This document shows positions 23,901 through 38,900 of a stretch of DNA of 64,000 nt, piece after piece. Positions within the stretch are counted from its first letter, which is position 1. Each line of letters opens with the position of its first letter. The position numbers were made by a program, and so were the translations under genes. This stretch comes from Typha latifolia (lineage: Eukaryota > Streptophyta > Magnoliopsida > Poales > Typhaceae). Below the pieces are notes generated by a model. That model was not told the origin of the DNA. It saw only the letters and a program-made list of their open reading frames with translations, and did not search any database. The stretch is from the NCBI GenBank assembly GCA_019914945.1, contig CM034107.1, positions 5,952,001 through 6,016,000 of the forward strand, written 5' to 3'.

Positions 23901-26900
23901 GGTTTATCTTCAGCCGCTATATGATCCCTACAATAAAAGCAACAATGACTACAAAGCCTTTGGTTCCAACTATTTGGGATCGGCTATTTGGATCCTTCTT
24001 CTCCATTCGGCTCTATTTAGCGCATTGTCTTGTGAATTGCTATATGATCACACCGATTCTTAATCTTAGATGTGTCTTTAAGCTTGAAACTATTGATATT
24101 TAATTTTATATTCTTGTACTTGCCGATATTTGTGTGATAATAATGGTGGCTTACTTTGGAGTACAAGAGTAGCGGAATTTTTTAAAATAATAATACCCAA
24201 AAAGCCTCGAGTTGACCTAGTTATTCAAAAGAAATCCTACTCTCGAAGATATGTAAAACCTTCGGGTGAAAATGGTTCTAGTACGGATTGAATAATTGGC
24301 AAAACCATTTCTTATTATCATATTATGAATCGACTTAGTGGGTGAGCCCAATCCCATTGGGTTGAGGTGACGGAAGAGGGTCAAGGGCGTGCCAATTTAG
24401 TGTGTAAACCAGCCAATCTTGAGTGAGCCTGCTCTAGCTCAGGCTCGGCTCGAAATTAGTTTTGAACCATAATTTGATGTTTAGGCTTGGCTCGGCTCAA
24501 CTCGAGCCTGAGCTGAGCCAGATCGAGCCCGAGCTTGGTTAGAGGAGGAGGACGAGGTAGCGGCGACGGTGGGGATGATGGTTTGCCGGAGGAGGAGACC
24601 AATGGAGGAGGAAGAAAATGAGGCGACTTGTGTAAGGAGGTGGTGGCGGCTTGCCGATGGAGGAGGAGGAGGCCGCCGGAGGAGGAGGTGACAATGATTC
24701 TTGTCGATGGAAGAGGAGGCTGACGGAGGAGGAAGAGGGAGATGATCGGCCACCAAAAGGAAAACGATTGGCCACTAATAGGAAGAACAATTCTCTTTTT
24801 TTGAATGATTGGTTATTTGAAGAGTTAGTGGTGTTTGGGAAATGAGAATTAGTGATTGATGGGAGAGGAGTAATGGTGGCTAGGAAAAATAAAATGGTGG
24901 CTAGGTCGGTCATATCAAGAGAAAAATGAGGTATAAGCATTTAAGCAGGTTTTATACTCTTAGCCACGTGTAAAATGGAGAGTAAAGGAGTAGATTAAGA
25001 TATAAATAAATAAAAAATATATATATATATATAAATAATTTCAAGCTTATCTTGAGCCTGAGCGAGCTGGCCTCGGCTCAAGCTCGGCTTGAAATTAAAT
25101 TTCGAGCCCTAATTTTTATTTAGGCTTGGCTCAACTCATTATAAGCCGAGTCGCAACCGAGCCGAGTCCAAGCTGAACATGAGCAGCTTATTAATTTGCT
25201 TTTGCAGATTACTCATTATGTTTTGGGTAATTGCTTATGTGGATTAGTCGAACTCGAGCTTGCTCGATTTGACCAATCAAGTCAGGTTCAGGTTTAATTG
25301 TTTATTAGAGTTGTAGTTGGTTAGGCTCACTGTTTTGAAAAGCGGAAAAGGCGGCCGCCATGGCGGGAGGTGCACCGGCCGCCCCGCCATGTTGAAAGGC
25401 GTCGGCAAAAGGCGGCCAAGCGCCTTGGCGGGCTGCCTAGGTGCTAAATAGTGCTAGGTGGGCCGCCTGGCCTGACTTGGCGGGCTAGCGCTTCGGCCCG
25501 CCAAGTCGAGATGCGGTTATTAGTGAGCGGGTCGAGTTTTATAGCGAACCGAGTTTAATAAAACTAACCAATTTAGAGGAGTTAATTGCTAATTGCTTTA
25601 TGAATTATTGAATTAAGATTACAGAGAAGAAATTTTTTTTCACTGTCATGCATTATTAATTGGGGGAATTACTAATTGCCTGCTATTTAAGTATATAATT
25701 TCTGATTAGAGGATTTTGAAATGTGATTTATGTGAATAAACTAGAGTTAGTAAATAGATATCTTAGTTATTCGGTTATCACTAATAAGCAATTAGCCAAT
25801 GTGATTATGTTATTTAGTGTTTTGATTTAGTGCACTATTAAAATTTCTGTATATACTATACTTGCTTATTTATTTATATTAAAAATGCTAGACCGTCTTG
25901 TCACCCGCCTTGTCGCCCGCCTTCCGCCTAGGCGCTAGGCGGTGGGGTGACCGCTTTTTAAAACATTGGTTAGGCCCATCTAATCCTTGATTGATGCATG
26001 AAGTTGGCTAGGTCGACCAAGTTATGTCAAGTAAGATAGCCACCAAACATGTTTGTGGTGTGCACCTAATGGTGATTAGTTAGGATTTGGTTCAAGTCAG
26101 TATGACCTAAAGCTAGCTTAGCTAGGCCAACCCAGTCGGTTAGGGAGCCACTATATAATCTATGGAGCGCCCCTCATGATGATTGTTGAATGAATTGAAT
26201 CCTTGCCTTAACTCTCTCCCTTTCTCTCTCTCTTTCTCTCTCTCTCTCATGCGATCTCTTTTCTCACACCGAGTTCGACCCTGGGCATGGTCACCGTAGC
26301 CTTTCTTTTATGTTCGATCACCCTTTCTCGACCTAGAGAATTGGTCTCCTTCTCCCCTTTGTCTAGCTCACGTAGTACCCTATATCTATCTCAGCCACTT
26401 TACCATCTTCCATAGCCCTAACTCTAGCCATATCTTCATTTTTCATCAACTATGTCCATCCCGCATCCACTAACCTTTGGTCATTGTATTAGCCATAACT
26501 TTTGATCTAGCTATCGAAACAACGAGATTTTGATTGCATTGGATTCCTTACTTCTAAAGGAACAACATATCCAAATCTCAGGTCATTGCAGTGTGTAGAT
26601 CGACTAGCATTGCCTTAGCAAGTTTCATCTTTAGTTCTGTCTAGAACTACTTTCCGGATCGGTTCCATCTTGCTCAAGGGTGATTGTAAGATATCTTTAC
26701 CCACTTCTCATTTCTAGATATGCATATGAATACAATTAGTAGATGGATAACAAAGTTGGTTACCATATTCATCTTGGTTGTTCCGGTTAGCAATTATCGT
26801 GCCAATGCCAAGTCTTCACGTGACACAGGAGTTGCCAACAACACTCATGAATATTGATATGGAAGGTTGTGAAATGCCTTGTAATGAATTCTATGGCCAA

Positions 26901-29900
26901 GGATGGCCATGCCGGTCGGCACGCCTTCGTGTCGAGTCGTGCCAGTTTGGCATGGGTGCATGCCGACCCATGCCGATGTGGAGCCCATTTTTTTAACTTT
27001 TCTTATTTTCATCAATCATCATCAACCAATTTCAGTGTTATTCATATGTCGGCAGATGAAGTTATCATCATCAATATGATTGAAGATTATCAACAGTATT
27101 TTAATGCAATATTTTGTTATTTTTATGTCGGCATATGAAGCCTTTGATCGTCTCTATCATTTTACATTCAACTAGACATTAGTTTCAATTATTAACTATT
27201 ATTGATTAATATTATATGTTGAATGCTATTATGTGTTTAATTATATCATGGGGTGTGAAATCATTAGTACAAGGGAATTTTATAAATCATACCTTACGTT
27301 TTATCTATTTTGTGATTCACACTCCGTTTTTGAGGTTTTTTGTAACCCGATTCCTACTTTTTTCTTATAATTCTTATTGAACACCCTCCATTAATTTAAA
27401 TGGTACCAGCAAAGGAACATTCTGCCATAATGTATAAAATAATTTATAAATATCTAAATAACCTATGCCTTCTTCAGAGGAGGGGTAGATAGGAGGAAAA
27501 ATAGTGGTGAAGGTATTTTAGTAATTTGGTTGATATTTGTTAGTCAAAATAGCGTCAGAGTTTAATACGAGAATTATAAAGAAAAATGAGGGTTCGAGTT
27601 ATAAAATTGTTAAAGACGGGGTGTGAATTACAAAATAGGTAAAATATAGGGTGTGATTTATAAAATACTCTTAATACACATTTTAATGAATGTATTCAAT
27701 CATTTTATGTGTTGAGTAATATTTATATTTGACTATTATTATATCTTGAATAAAATAAATCATTTACAAAAGTAATTTAAAGATAAAATAATGTAACATA
27801 GGTTTTAATACATATTCAAACCAAAAATAAAAAATTGATGTGTTGAAGGCCTAGAAACATATTTAAATATTCTAAATTTTTTCTTAAAAAATGTTAAATG
27901 CGTGCTAGTATCACATAGGGGTGTGATTTTGGCACGACTATCATTGTCTCCATAGGAGGTTTCCTTGAGGTTTCCATGGTTGGAAGATAGGGCACAGAAT
28001 TCTATGGCCATCGGGCACTATTCGTGCTAACTGGCACAGTCATCTTTGGTTCTTAATCTATTTCTTGTATTTCGAAGTTCCAACTTGCTTTGGTAGTCTA
28101 TGCATCTATTACACTAAATTGTAAAATATTATTCTTTTCAGAACCTTAATGAGATTTGTGACAAAGAACTTCGGAGTTCTGATGGTTCAAGTACTTGTGA
28201 AGATTTCCTTACACTGGTGCAAAATTGGCTCAACAAAATCCAGGTGATTATGGAATTTGATATTGCTGCAGCGACAACTATTGTCTTGTTTCCATATTCC
28301 TATTGTACATTTAATAGTGGTGCATTTATTATCTTTGATGACAACTAAATGAATAAGTTAATTGCTTTTGAGGTCTCAAATGTTCACTTCATTTGGTCAC
28401 ACATGCTATTTGGTCACACATGCTATTCTCAAATGTTCACTTCATTTGGTCACACATGCTATTCCGTAGGAAGGATTATATGCATTGTTGATAAACATGC
28501 TGACTGTTTCATAAGATTAGATATTTCCATAATGAAAAATCTATCTAGATTACAAACCTTGGTGTATAGGTTGCATGATCCTTATCTGCGGACAACACAG
28601 TAGATGATGCTGCAGAGTACAAAGTACAGACCACTTGGCATTTTAGGTTTCATGTCAAACTCCTATTCTGCCTAATTTTCTTTTTCTTTTCTTTAGAGGC
28701 TGATGACGATCTTTTCTGTGATTTCCTTTTATGTTGGCACCCAGTTGTACAGTTTACCTAAATTGTCATGGAACATCTCATCTCCAAAAATTGCTCCTCA
28801 GACTTCATATTTTTGAGAAAAAGAACCGGATGATGGTCATCTCTATAGTTAAACATGATCAATTATTGTGGATAGTCGGAAAAGTATTCACAAGGCAACT
28901 AACATATGTATTTAACAATTTTGAGGTCATCAAGTTATGTTCAATATTTCTAAAATCTAAATAGTTAAATGTTAAAATGCACCTCATTATATTGAACTAT
29001 TTGAGTATGAAAGAGTCTCTGGACAAAATTATGTCATTCCAAAGAAGTCCGATGTGTATATTTCTTTGACAAGAATGAAAAACCAACTTGTGTTTACAAC
29101 TTAGTGACATCCACATATTTTTGTTTCATTTCTCGAGTACAGTGATGGCCGTGCCGGTTGGCATGGGGCGTGCCGAGCGGCATGCCTCGGCACGCCCCCT
29201 GTGCCAGTGGCACAAATTTATAATATTTTTAATAAATTTTTTAGGATATTTAGAAATGCTTTTGGGTCTTTTGTATGTTAATCTTTGATTTTTTTGGTCT
29301 AAATATAGTATTAAAATTTAAAATCTATATTACAATGTTTTATCTTTAGATTATTTTTGTAAATAACCTATTTTATTAAAGATAAAACAACAATTGAATA
29401 TAAATATTATTCAACACATAATATGATTGAATACATTCATTAAAATTAATATTAATGATTAAATACTCCATAATATGATTGAATACTCCATATTATAATT
29501 GAATACATAATAACATTTAGTACATAATTGATAATAGTTCAATAATTAAAACTAATATCTAGTTGAACGTAGAATGACGAGAAGGATCAAAGATTTCATT
29601 TACTGGCACAAGAATAACACGGGAATGTTGCGTTAAATACTGTCGATATTTTTCAAAACTTATTCATTGATAATATTGCTCATTATAAATCTCACATAGT
29701 CTTCATAGAAATAAGAATTTTGTAATTCTTCGATGATATGATATGGATATTGAATATACACGGGAACGACCGGCATAGGTATATGCACACCATAAGCATA
29801 TGCAGATTGTGGATATGGAGTATAATAAGGGTATTGTGGCTCTGGTGGGTGTGATTGATATGATGGTAATGATGATGAACTCATATCATCCTGTGGGAGC

Positions 29901-32900
29901 ACCTATCCTGATGTCCTATTATCTATAGACTCAAGTTCTTCCCTTATCTGACTATAATCATATTGAGCTTGAGATGGTCCCTTTCCTTTTATTCTGTCTC
30001 TGATAAATTCGGCTTTGTGGTTGTCTAGGTCTAGCAAATGAATTGTCATTCCAATTTTAAAAAATGACAAATAAATTGTCATTTCAAAAATGATAAATGA
30101 CAAAAGTTAATTGATAGAAATAAGAAAAAGTAAAAAAAATGGGTTCTATATGTCATATCATATTTGTTAAGAAAATAAGTAAAGTTGATTTGATAAATAT
30201 TGATGGAAATAGAAAATTTAAAAAAAAAATGTCTCTACATTGGCACATGACCGGCACGAGGCTGTGTTGGACAGCATGTGGCCGTGCCGGACCGGCACGG
30301 ATCGGCACGGCTTGACACGGTAAGCGCCGGTCAGCACGGGGCGTGCAGACTAGCACGGCCATCCTTGCTCGAGTAATATCTTTGGGATGCAATTATTTTT
30401 AGGTCATCTATATAGTAACACAACAACAATGAAACCTACAACTCTGGCTACTTGGAGTCAGTAATATGGATACATTTCTACAGCTCATTTTACTGCAAGG
30501 TTCTCTATTGATTGAATATTATCATGATATCACTATTTTTCTCATGTCAAATTTATTCTTACACTGTCTCTGAAGATTCTTCTTACTTGAATGAGGTCAC
30601 CTCTTCTATGCATTATGTATTCTCAATTGGACATAGCTAAACATCTCAATTGATTCTCACATAACTTGCCGTTAGTGGATGCTACACATACCTTGTGTTA
30701 CGAAAAAATTTCTTTTCTACTTCTCTAATAACTCTGCAGATTCCCAGCATCCTTGTCTAACGATACTTAAAAGAATAATTAAGAATAATTACTCTCTTAT
30801 AGCAGTCATTCTATTAACTGGATGGATAAATTGATCTTCAAGATTATGTTGTATCCAGATCCAAGTGGTTGACATGTTCTAATGATTATTCCCTTTCATT
30901 CCGAAGAATCTACTTTGATAAGCATAGGTTATACTACTATATCAAACTTCTGCACCTTTTTTTTGTTGCAAAGATCAGAAAGCTATTTCAACAGAATATT
31001 AGGGAGTGCTTGTGAGAATGAATGGAACAAACAATATCAGACTGGCTGGGTTCCCTGTCAGGGTTCTGCAGCTGAGAAGCCAAGTAAGAGGTACATCATA
31101 TGGCCAACTAGGCCACAAGTACTTGAAATGTGGCTTCAAGTACTATCAGCTCTCATGGAGGTGTTCCCCATATTGGACGTTGTGATCTATCTGAGATCAG
31201 AGATACCTGATGACAAAAATTATTTTGGAGTTTTGAAATTGAAATGGCATCAATTGTTTGGATATACATCCTTAAGGGCAATATGGAGTTTTATATAGGC
31301 TGCCTGTGCTTATCTTGCCCATGGCATCCAACTGTATTTTCATGATGCATACATTGACATTGTTATATCGAAGTTCATATTTTTCTGTCAATTTTTGACC
31401 AGATTTATTGATGTTGCTGATTATGAACTCCTTATGTATCCTAGAATCCAAATTTTTTATGGATCCAAATGGTTATATTGAAATTTCTATGCTTCAACTA
31501 AGTTTGATGACTTAACACTTGGGCTAACCTTTTCTAATCTTTTGGTGTATTAAGCTTTTTATCTGTTGACATATCTTAATATTTGCCAAGCATGTTTGGC
31601 TAGTAATTTTTATAGAGTAGGATAATCTTAATATTTGCCAAGCATGTTTGGCTAGTAATTTTTATAGAGTAGGATAATGGAGTTTGTTGGTTCCAATCTG
31701 AAGATGCTAAGAGAACTGATGCAAATTTAGGATGAATGCAATATTTTTGGAGAACAATCGATCCAAACAAGTAACTAAAGTAAAATATAGTAAGCAATAA
31801 CTGATAAGAAGTTAATTGATTAAAAGGATCACTACTAGATGAAAGGAGAGAAAACCACTCAGATAAGGCAGTAGTTTTCTCAACTCTCAAATAGGTACAT
31901 TGATAATAGAAAGGTCTAAAATATGGTGTAAGAAAAGACTTTAGAGTTTAGATTTACCAATAAATGGAATAATAATGCTTTTACTTTAAAACCAAGTCCT
32001 CTTCACGTCTGGGCACTCAAAGATTCTCTTTTACTACTTGAATCTTCTGGAGAGCAGTAGTAACCAACGAAAAAGTAGAGATTGAAGAAGAAGAGAGGTT
32101 TAGAGAGGACGTAGAAGAGATTAGAGAAGAATCTTAAGACAGAGTAGGAGAAAGGGAGAGAAAGAAAGAGAGAGAGAAGAAGAAGAAGAAGAAGAAGAAG
32201 AAGAAGACTGCATGAGAGAAAATAAGAGATTTCAAATAAATCTTGTTCCAAATCGTTTCTTGTTTTTCATGCAATAACCCTTAAATAGGTTAACAACTTT
32301 GATTCTAACTGATTCTAATAGGAACTTATTTCCTAATAGGACTCTAATTGATCATCTTACCTAAATTAACTAACTCAATTTAGGTAATAAATCAATGTGG
32401 ACATCCCCCACATATAAGCTTACTATAACTATCAATTGAGATTCTAATAGGAATTCATTTCCTAATAGGATCCTAATTAATTAAGTCTTACCTCAATTGA
32501 CTAACCCAATTTAGGTAATAACTTAATGTGAACATCCCCCGCATATAGGCTTACCATATTTATCAATTGACTAATTCAATTGATTATTTGAATTAAAAAT
32601 CAACTCAACAAATTAAATGTGAAAATAAGTTGAGCCTAATTAGATCAATTAGACCAAAATTGGACTCAAGCAACTTTATTTTGGTCAAATTGAAGATGAT
32701 GCCCACATCAAGAACTTAGGAAGGTTAATCCATAATGACCTTGTTCCATTATTTAGATTTTACACTATCCCAAGAGAGATGGGTCTATTAACCAAGAATA
32801 GAGTTTCCAGTTATATTGTAACTAAAGAAAGGAAAATGAAATGCTCAAGGAAATGTAACAGCTCTTTTAAGAGGAAAGATAAAGATCTCATTGCCATCAT

Positions 32901-35900
32901 GTGTACTCAGCTAGAAATAGCCAATGTAGTTGTTTATGGTAATTTTTCACCATCAATACCAGGAAATTTCATATTGAATATTCCATCACGAGAAAGAAAG
33001 TAGAAGCTAGATAGTAGATTAAGACGCATTACTCATATAGGGATTTGCTTGCCTTGTGATGATTGGAAAACTATATCTAAAGAAACCACAGTTTAGCCAC
33101 AAGCACAATGGTTGTACCTGAGCAAGCAACAAGCTGGAAAAAGAATAGACAAGAATATTCTATTGCTATGGCCACAAACCCAGCATGTGGGCAGTTACAA
33201 ACTCTAAAAACCATATCAGTGCTTTAAGTAGATGAAATATTGGCCAAGGCAAGAGTACTGGCAATAGTGCATTTGAACATTTGGAGAATCATAAGTTAGT
33301 GCAGTGATTAAATCAGGTCTGGAAAGTTGTATCTTGGCAAGCACAACGTTTGTGATGTAGGAAATAATATGGGTGTGTCCTACAATGATATGGTGGACCT
33401 TCCAATAGAGATGAGAAAGGCAGAAGATGAAGAGAAGAGAGAAAGAATATTGTTTTTTTAGAGAGGAGAATTAATAGGGAAAGAGAGATAACATGGCACA
33501 CTTGGCCAAAAGCAAACATCTTTTATAAATCAATTGCTTGTTACATGTTTGAGCACTCTAATGGCCTTTATAGGAAACCCTAACTTAAGCCCTAAGAAAT
33601 CAACTTGTAGTCCAATAAGACTCTCAAATAACCTAAAACGAAATCCTAATTTAGACTGTTTGTTACTCTTTAATAAAATAGTATAAAATAATCCTCGGTT
33701 GCTTTTATTGACTGTTACAGTGCTGCAATAGATGTTGCTAATAACCCTAAGTCTAGAAATTATATAGACTCTATCATAGATTCATCCTTTATTATATGAT
33801 GCTTCTGCTGCTAAGTCATGAATCAACCATACGATCTTCATAATTTGATGGTGTATATCAACTTGCTTACACAATTGATTGTTGCAATAATGAATCCATA
33901 CACGTGGAATAATAGACATGGATTTTTGCATGATTTGTTTGAACAATAATAGTGGAAGAATTTGTTGACTTGAAGAAGGGATCTTGGTATTGAATCTATT
34001 GATAATTCTTTTGATAAGCAAGAATCTAATCATCCACACCATAATTTTCTTGTAATTTATTAGTGATGTTGATTTCTTCAACAAGACCATTTTTAGATAT
34101 CTTTTGAGGTAGATCTTCAGCTGTAAACTTTTCAATAGATGAACCTTCTGGGACATATTGGATCGAGAGCAACTGTTTGTAGATCTTGAGAAGGCACTTG
34201 ATGAGTATTAGGGGATGAAAACGACTATCTAACTCCATGATGCATCCTAAGAGCCTTAGAGGTGGCTCATGATTCTTCAATCGACAAACATTACATTTAG
34301 TAACAAAATTATCGAGCTTTCCCATCAACTCTGTAATAATAGACATGTCCAATAAAAATCTTCTTGCCTAAGCATAAGATATTGTGGGAATTTTTGGGTC
34401 ATTGGTACAGAAAAAGTGAAGATGAAAATAGGAAAATAGGTAATCAAGGAAGAAAAGCGACATATGGGATTAGGATATTCACTTTGATACCAAATTGATG
34501 TAGGACAAATATAGATGTATCTTATAATGCAATGGTGGACCTTCTGATAGGGATGAATAAAAGAAGAGAGAATGTAGAAGATAAATAAGAGAGATGTGAT
34601 ATTTTTTAGAGAGAGAGAGAATAAATGGGACAAGAGAGATAACATGGTGCACCCAGCCAAAAGAAAACTTCTTTTCATAAATTACCGTTCATTGCATGTT
34701 TGAGCTCTCTGATGCCCTTTCATGGGAAAACACCTAACTCCCTGAGAAATCAACTTTTAACTTAATAGGACTCTTAAATAACCTTTTAAAAAAACCTAAT
34801 TTGGACTACTTGTAGATTATAGACCCCAACCCTAGACTTTCATCTTTCATCAATTTGTCTCATTTGTGGAGTTGAAATTAAATGTTGGAGAATCTTTCTA
34901 AACTGTAAGCTGAATATTAGTAGTTTCACATTGTCTATAAATCAAGCATTCAATGTAATATTGTAGCTGCTGACTTGCACAATGACAGAACCAATTTATA
35001 TATCATTTCTAATTGCGAGAGTGTTGTTTAACTTACCATTAAAATTCTCAGTTCATGCTTTCAGAGGACAAATTCGTTGCGGAGTTTCTTTGCGGAAACA
35101 AATCAAAGTGAACTGGCAGCGTTCACATCATATGCATTGGCTTTCCCAAATAAGTTTCTAGCCCTTGTAGACACATATGATGTAAGTTGATTCTTTCTGG
35201 GTTTTCTGTTCTCATATTTTCTGCTATTTTTCATATTATTTCTGATTATCAGTTCTTTGACTTGTTTTCTTATTTTAATTTTAAACAAGTGGGCAGGATT
35301 CTTGAAGCATTTTCTGGAAAGCATGCTTGTCAGTTAGTTAAGCTTATATTCCCCTAAGGACTGCAGTGCCTGGATTATAAGGTTTTTACAGTAACAAGGG
35401 GATATATTTGTATCCAGGACATCTATATCTAAGAGAACCAACCGCATACATGCCAGCTTCATATTCACATATTCGTCAATGGAAGTGTTATATAACCAGA
35501 AGAAATATTTAGTGTTACTATTCTACTTTCCAGGACATCAAATCTTCGAGTGAGATCGCAACTTTCTTAATATTTCCGAATGTCATGAACTTTGATCCAT
35601 CTTTTGGCAAGATTATTAAGAGCTGAGGAATCCACTCTGTTTGGACTTCCCAACCAACTGTTGATCCATTAGATATGTTTTTCGCTGCATCATTATGTCT
35701 GGCCCAATATAATGATGTTCTTATTAGGTGATTCCTTAACCTCTAATAGTCAAGAAGCTATGAAGCACGAACCCGAAATAAATACGATGTGGACATGGCG
35801 ATATAACAAATTTTGAAAAATAGGCCGCAGACAGAATATGGCGAAATAAATAAATAAATAAAATATATAGTTTATTGATACATCTAAAGCAAAAGTTTGC

Positions 35901-38900
35901 AATCTAATACGAAGTATTAATGAGAATTTAGAGATAATAAGGGATTGAAAGACTATCAAAGTGTACAAATTCTAAAAAGCCACAACAATTTTGAATTTTC
36001 ATTACAAGCTATAAGAAGTATTCTCGATAGTTAGAGCTTCAAACAGAATAGTATTCCTTTTTCTATGTACTTTTTTCCTTTTCCATGTTTGAATTGTTGA
36101 AATTTGCATTAGTTGTAACGTAGAATTTAATTATTGATTTTTTATTTTTCTTCTATTTATATATATATACTCTATTTTTTGTCATGTATTCTCGCCCCTG
36201 GGTGCATCAGACATGTACTTCCTGAAGTGTATTCTTACATACAGACAGAACTATACTGATGCTAGTGTGCTTTTCAAGATATTGCATCTACTGCACCTCC
36301 AGTACAATGGCAAATTTACATGTCCTAATGTTTTGAAAAAAATGAAGAGGGACTTGAGAGGAATCTAACTAGAGGTGGATAAAAGGGATAAGATCGTATC
36401 AGTTGGTACTGTCTGGATGGCTGCACATCTGTTTCTAATACCTTGGCATTGTGAGGTTTCGGTAAGGATAAATCACTGCTAGAACACTAGGCACAATACT
36501 GTGCTATTTACACTAGGCAAAATGTGCTGAGTCTGCTGACTGCATGGAAATGAATTGTTTCAAGGTTTAAACAACAACAACCTCTTAGTGGTCGTGTTTC
36601 ATTTTCACTTGCTCTCTCCTCTTTCTCCATGGGCTGCTTGGTTTTCATCCCATTGTGTCCATGTAGGTCCTTATAGCCATCTTTATGTACTTTTTCTTTT
36701 GGGAAGGCATTTTGGGTTAATGGAGGTCTGTTTTTCAAAATTATTGAATAGATGAGTTTTCAAACTATTTAGAATAATAGGTTAAAGCACTTTGGGTGAA
36801 AGCAATTTGCTCTCAAGGTTAGCTGTTTTATATGTATAGTTACAAAAAGTGAAGAATCACTGGGTTTGAATATTTGATAGTGAATCACTTCCATTGAAAG
36901 TAGTTCTACCTGTTTCTCTAAAAAGTTTGAAAAGATATACATGTGTGCTTTTCTTTAGTTAAATAATGTTTACTTTATCACATTAGATTGCCACATATAC
37001 TGTTTATATTGATGTGTGGAGGTTCCTGAGTCATATTCCTGATAGCCTAATATTTGTTCTTGTATATTATAATCCTGTAGCCGCTGATACTTTTGTATGT
37101 ATATTTATCAGGTTATGAGGAGTGGGGTGCCTAACTTCTGTGCAGTTGCTTTAGCACTTCATGATTTAGGGTAAACTTTCAGCCTTGACATCTTTTTTGG
37201 ACAGGTCTTATGTACTTGTTTTATATGGTATGTCAGTCTGTAAATACTTTTACTTTTTTCATTCTTATAAATGTTCCTTTCATACTTTTTTTGAATCACA
37301 ACTTCTTAATTATGCCTATATGGATTACAATGCTCTAGAGAAATAATCAAATTTAAAGCTCAAGTTTCCCTATTAACTTGCAAACTATTCGAAAAGCTTA
37401 AGCTGCTGGAGGACAGTCATTTTGTCCCTTTATATTCTAGCATTATCCCTCATTTGTGAGCTAAAGACAATTATGGTAGGCCTAAGAAGTGGATTTATCT
37501 TAAATTGATGGAGTTTTTTACTCTTATTTTAATTCAATAGGTAGACTTGATGGGTGACATTGTGTTCTCATGTTAACTCACGAAAAACTACAATATGGAA
37601 CATATATATTTTTCTCCTACCTATTATAACTGCTGTAAACAAAAACATCACAAGTAAATACTACAGGAACTGAAGAACTGCTGTAAAAAATAAACTTCAC
37701 AAGTAAATACGCCAGGAACTGAAGAACGCTGAACCAATCTGTTGTTACGATCTTCTTCTGCAACATATCTGAATAGTATCTAAAGGAAAGCTTTAGGAAA
37801 CAATATATCAAAGCATGGTACTCAGATCATGTAAGCTTCCTCCCCCTTATTATGCACATACACATTGCACAACGAAATTTAGTTGTAAGGGGAGATATTT
37901 ATATTTGTATTGCCTTGAACGAAGACCTTTGCTATATTTATTTTATATTTGTAAAGAGTACCTCTTTTAATCAAATGATATTCAAGTCTCATAATGGATT
38001 GCCAATGTTAATTAAGTTGTTAAACATTATGTAAGGGCTTCCTGTTATCTTCGGGAGGAGAACCACCACTTAGTGCAGAATGTATTTGTTGAAAATAAAG
38101 TTATGAGTTGTACTGACCAGTTTATGCAAGGTCACTGATGCAGCATGTACTCTTTGAATACATAAGAGTTCGTTCTGCTTGAAATGATTCTTTTGGACTA
38201 TGCAAATAAAGTTGGCTTGCAGCTGATAATTATGGCTTAAGCTAGTGTAACAGATAAAACCTATGACATTATTGTGATTTCATTTAAAAGGAAGAAAAGA
38301 AAAGAAAAGAAAAATAATGTTGTTGTTTTAAGAAGATACTTTTGTATGCTACCTATTCGAGGACATTGGACCTGCTCTGTTCTTGGGTTTACGATGGAAC
38401 CCCAGAAATTAGGCTGACTACCAGAAGTTGCTTGATAGTAGTAATGTGTTTTCCCTTTCCTGATCCGGTATCAGATCTCCTTAAACCTATTAAATTTACT
38501 TCAAACGTTTCTGCTCAAGTCCTGTTTGATGTAATTCATAAATGTTACTTTTCTTCGTCATTTCCCTGTTAGCTGATGTACAAGTTCTTTATTATCACCC
38601 AGTTATTATTAGCAAGTAAGTATTTTTTGACACAGGTATAAAGCAATCGGAATTAGGTTGGACTCGGGTGATTTGGCATACTTGTCTATTGAAGCTCGGA
38701 GGTTCTTTCGGGCTATAGAAGAAGAATTTGGTGTTGCTGGTTTTGGAAAAATAAATATCACAGCGAGCAATGACCTCAATGAGGAAACTATCGATGCCTT
38801 GAACAAGCAGGTAATGTTGTTACTAGATGTTAGTCAGTTGATATTGGGAGCTCTAAACTATCTTTTATTTTTCGATAAACTGAGAATAGTTAAAATTAAT

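Noticed and set aside
34026..34678. Minus-strand frames of 108 and 117 codons in intron 7
   Set aside because: They overlap the LTR and interior of element M and show no gag or pol motif.
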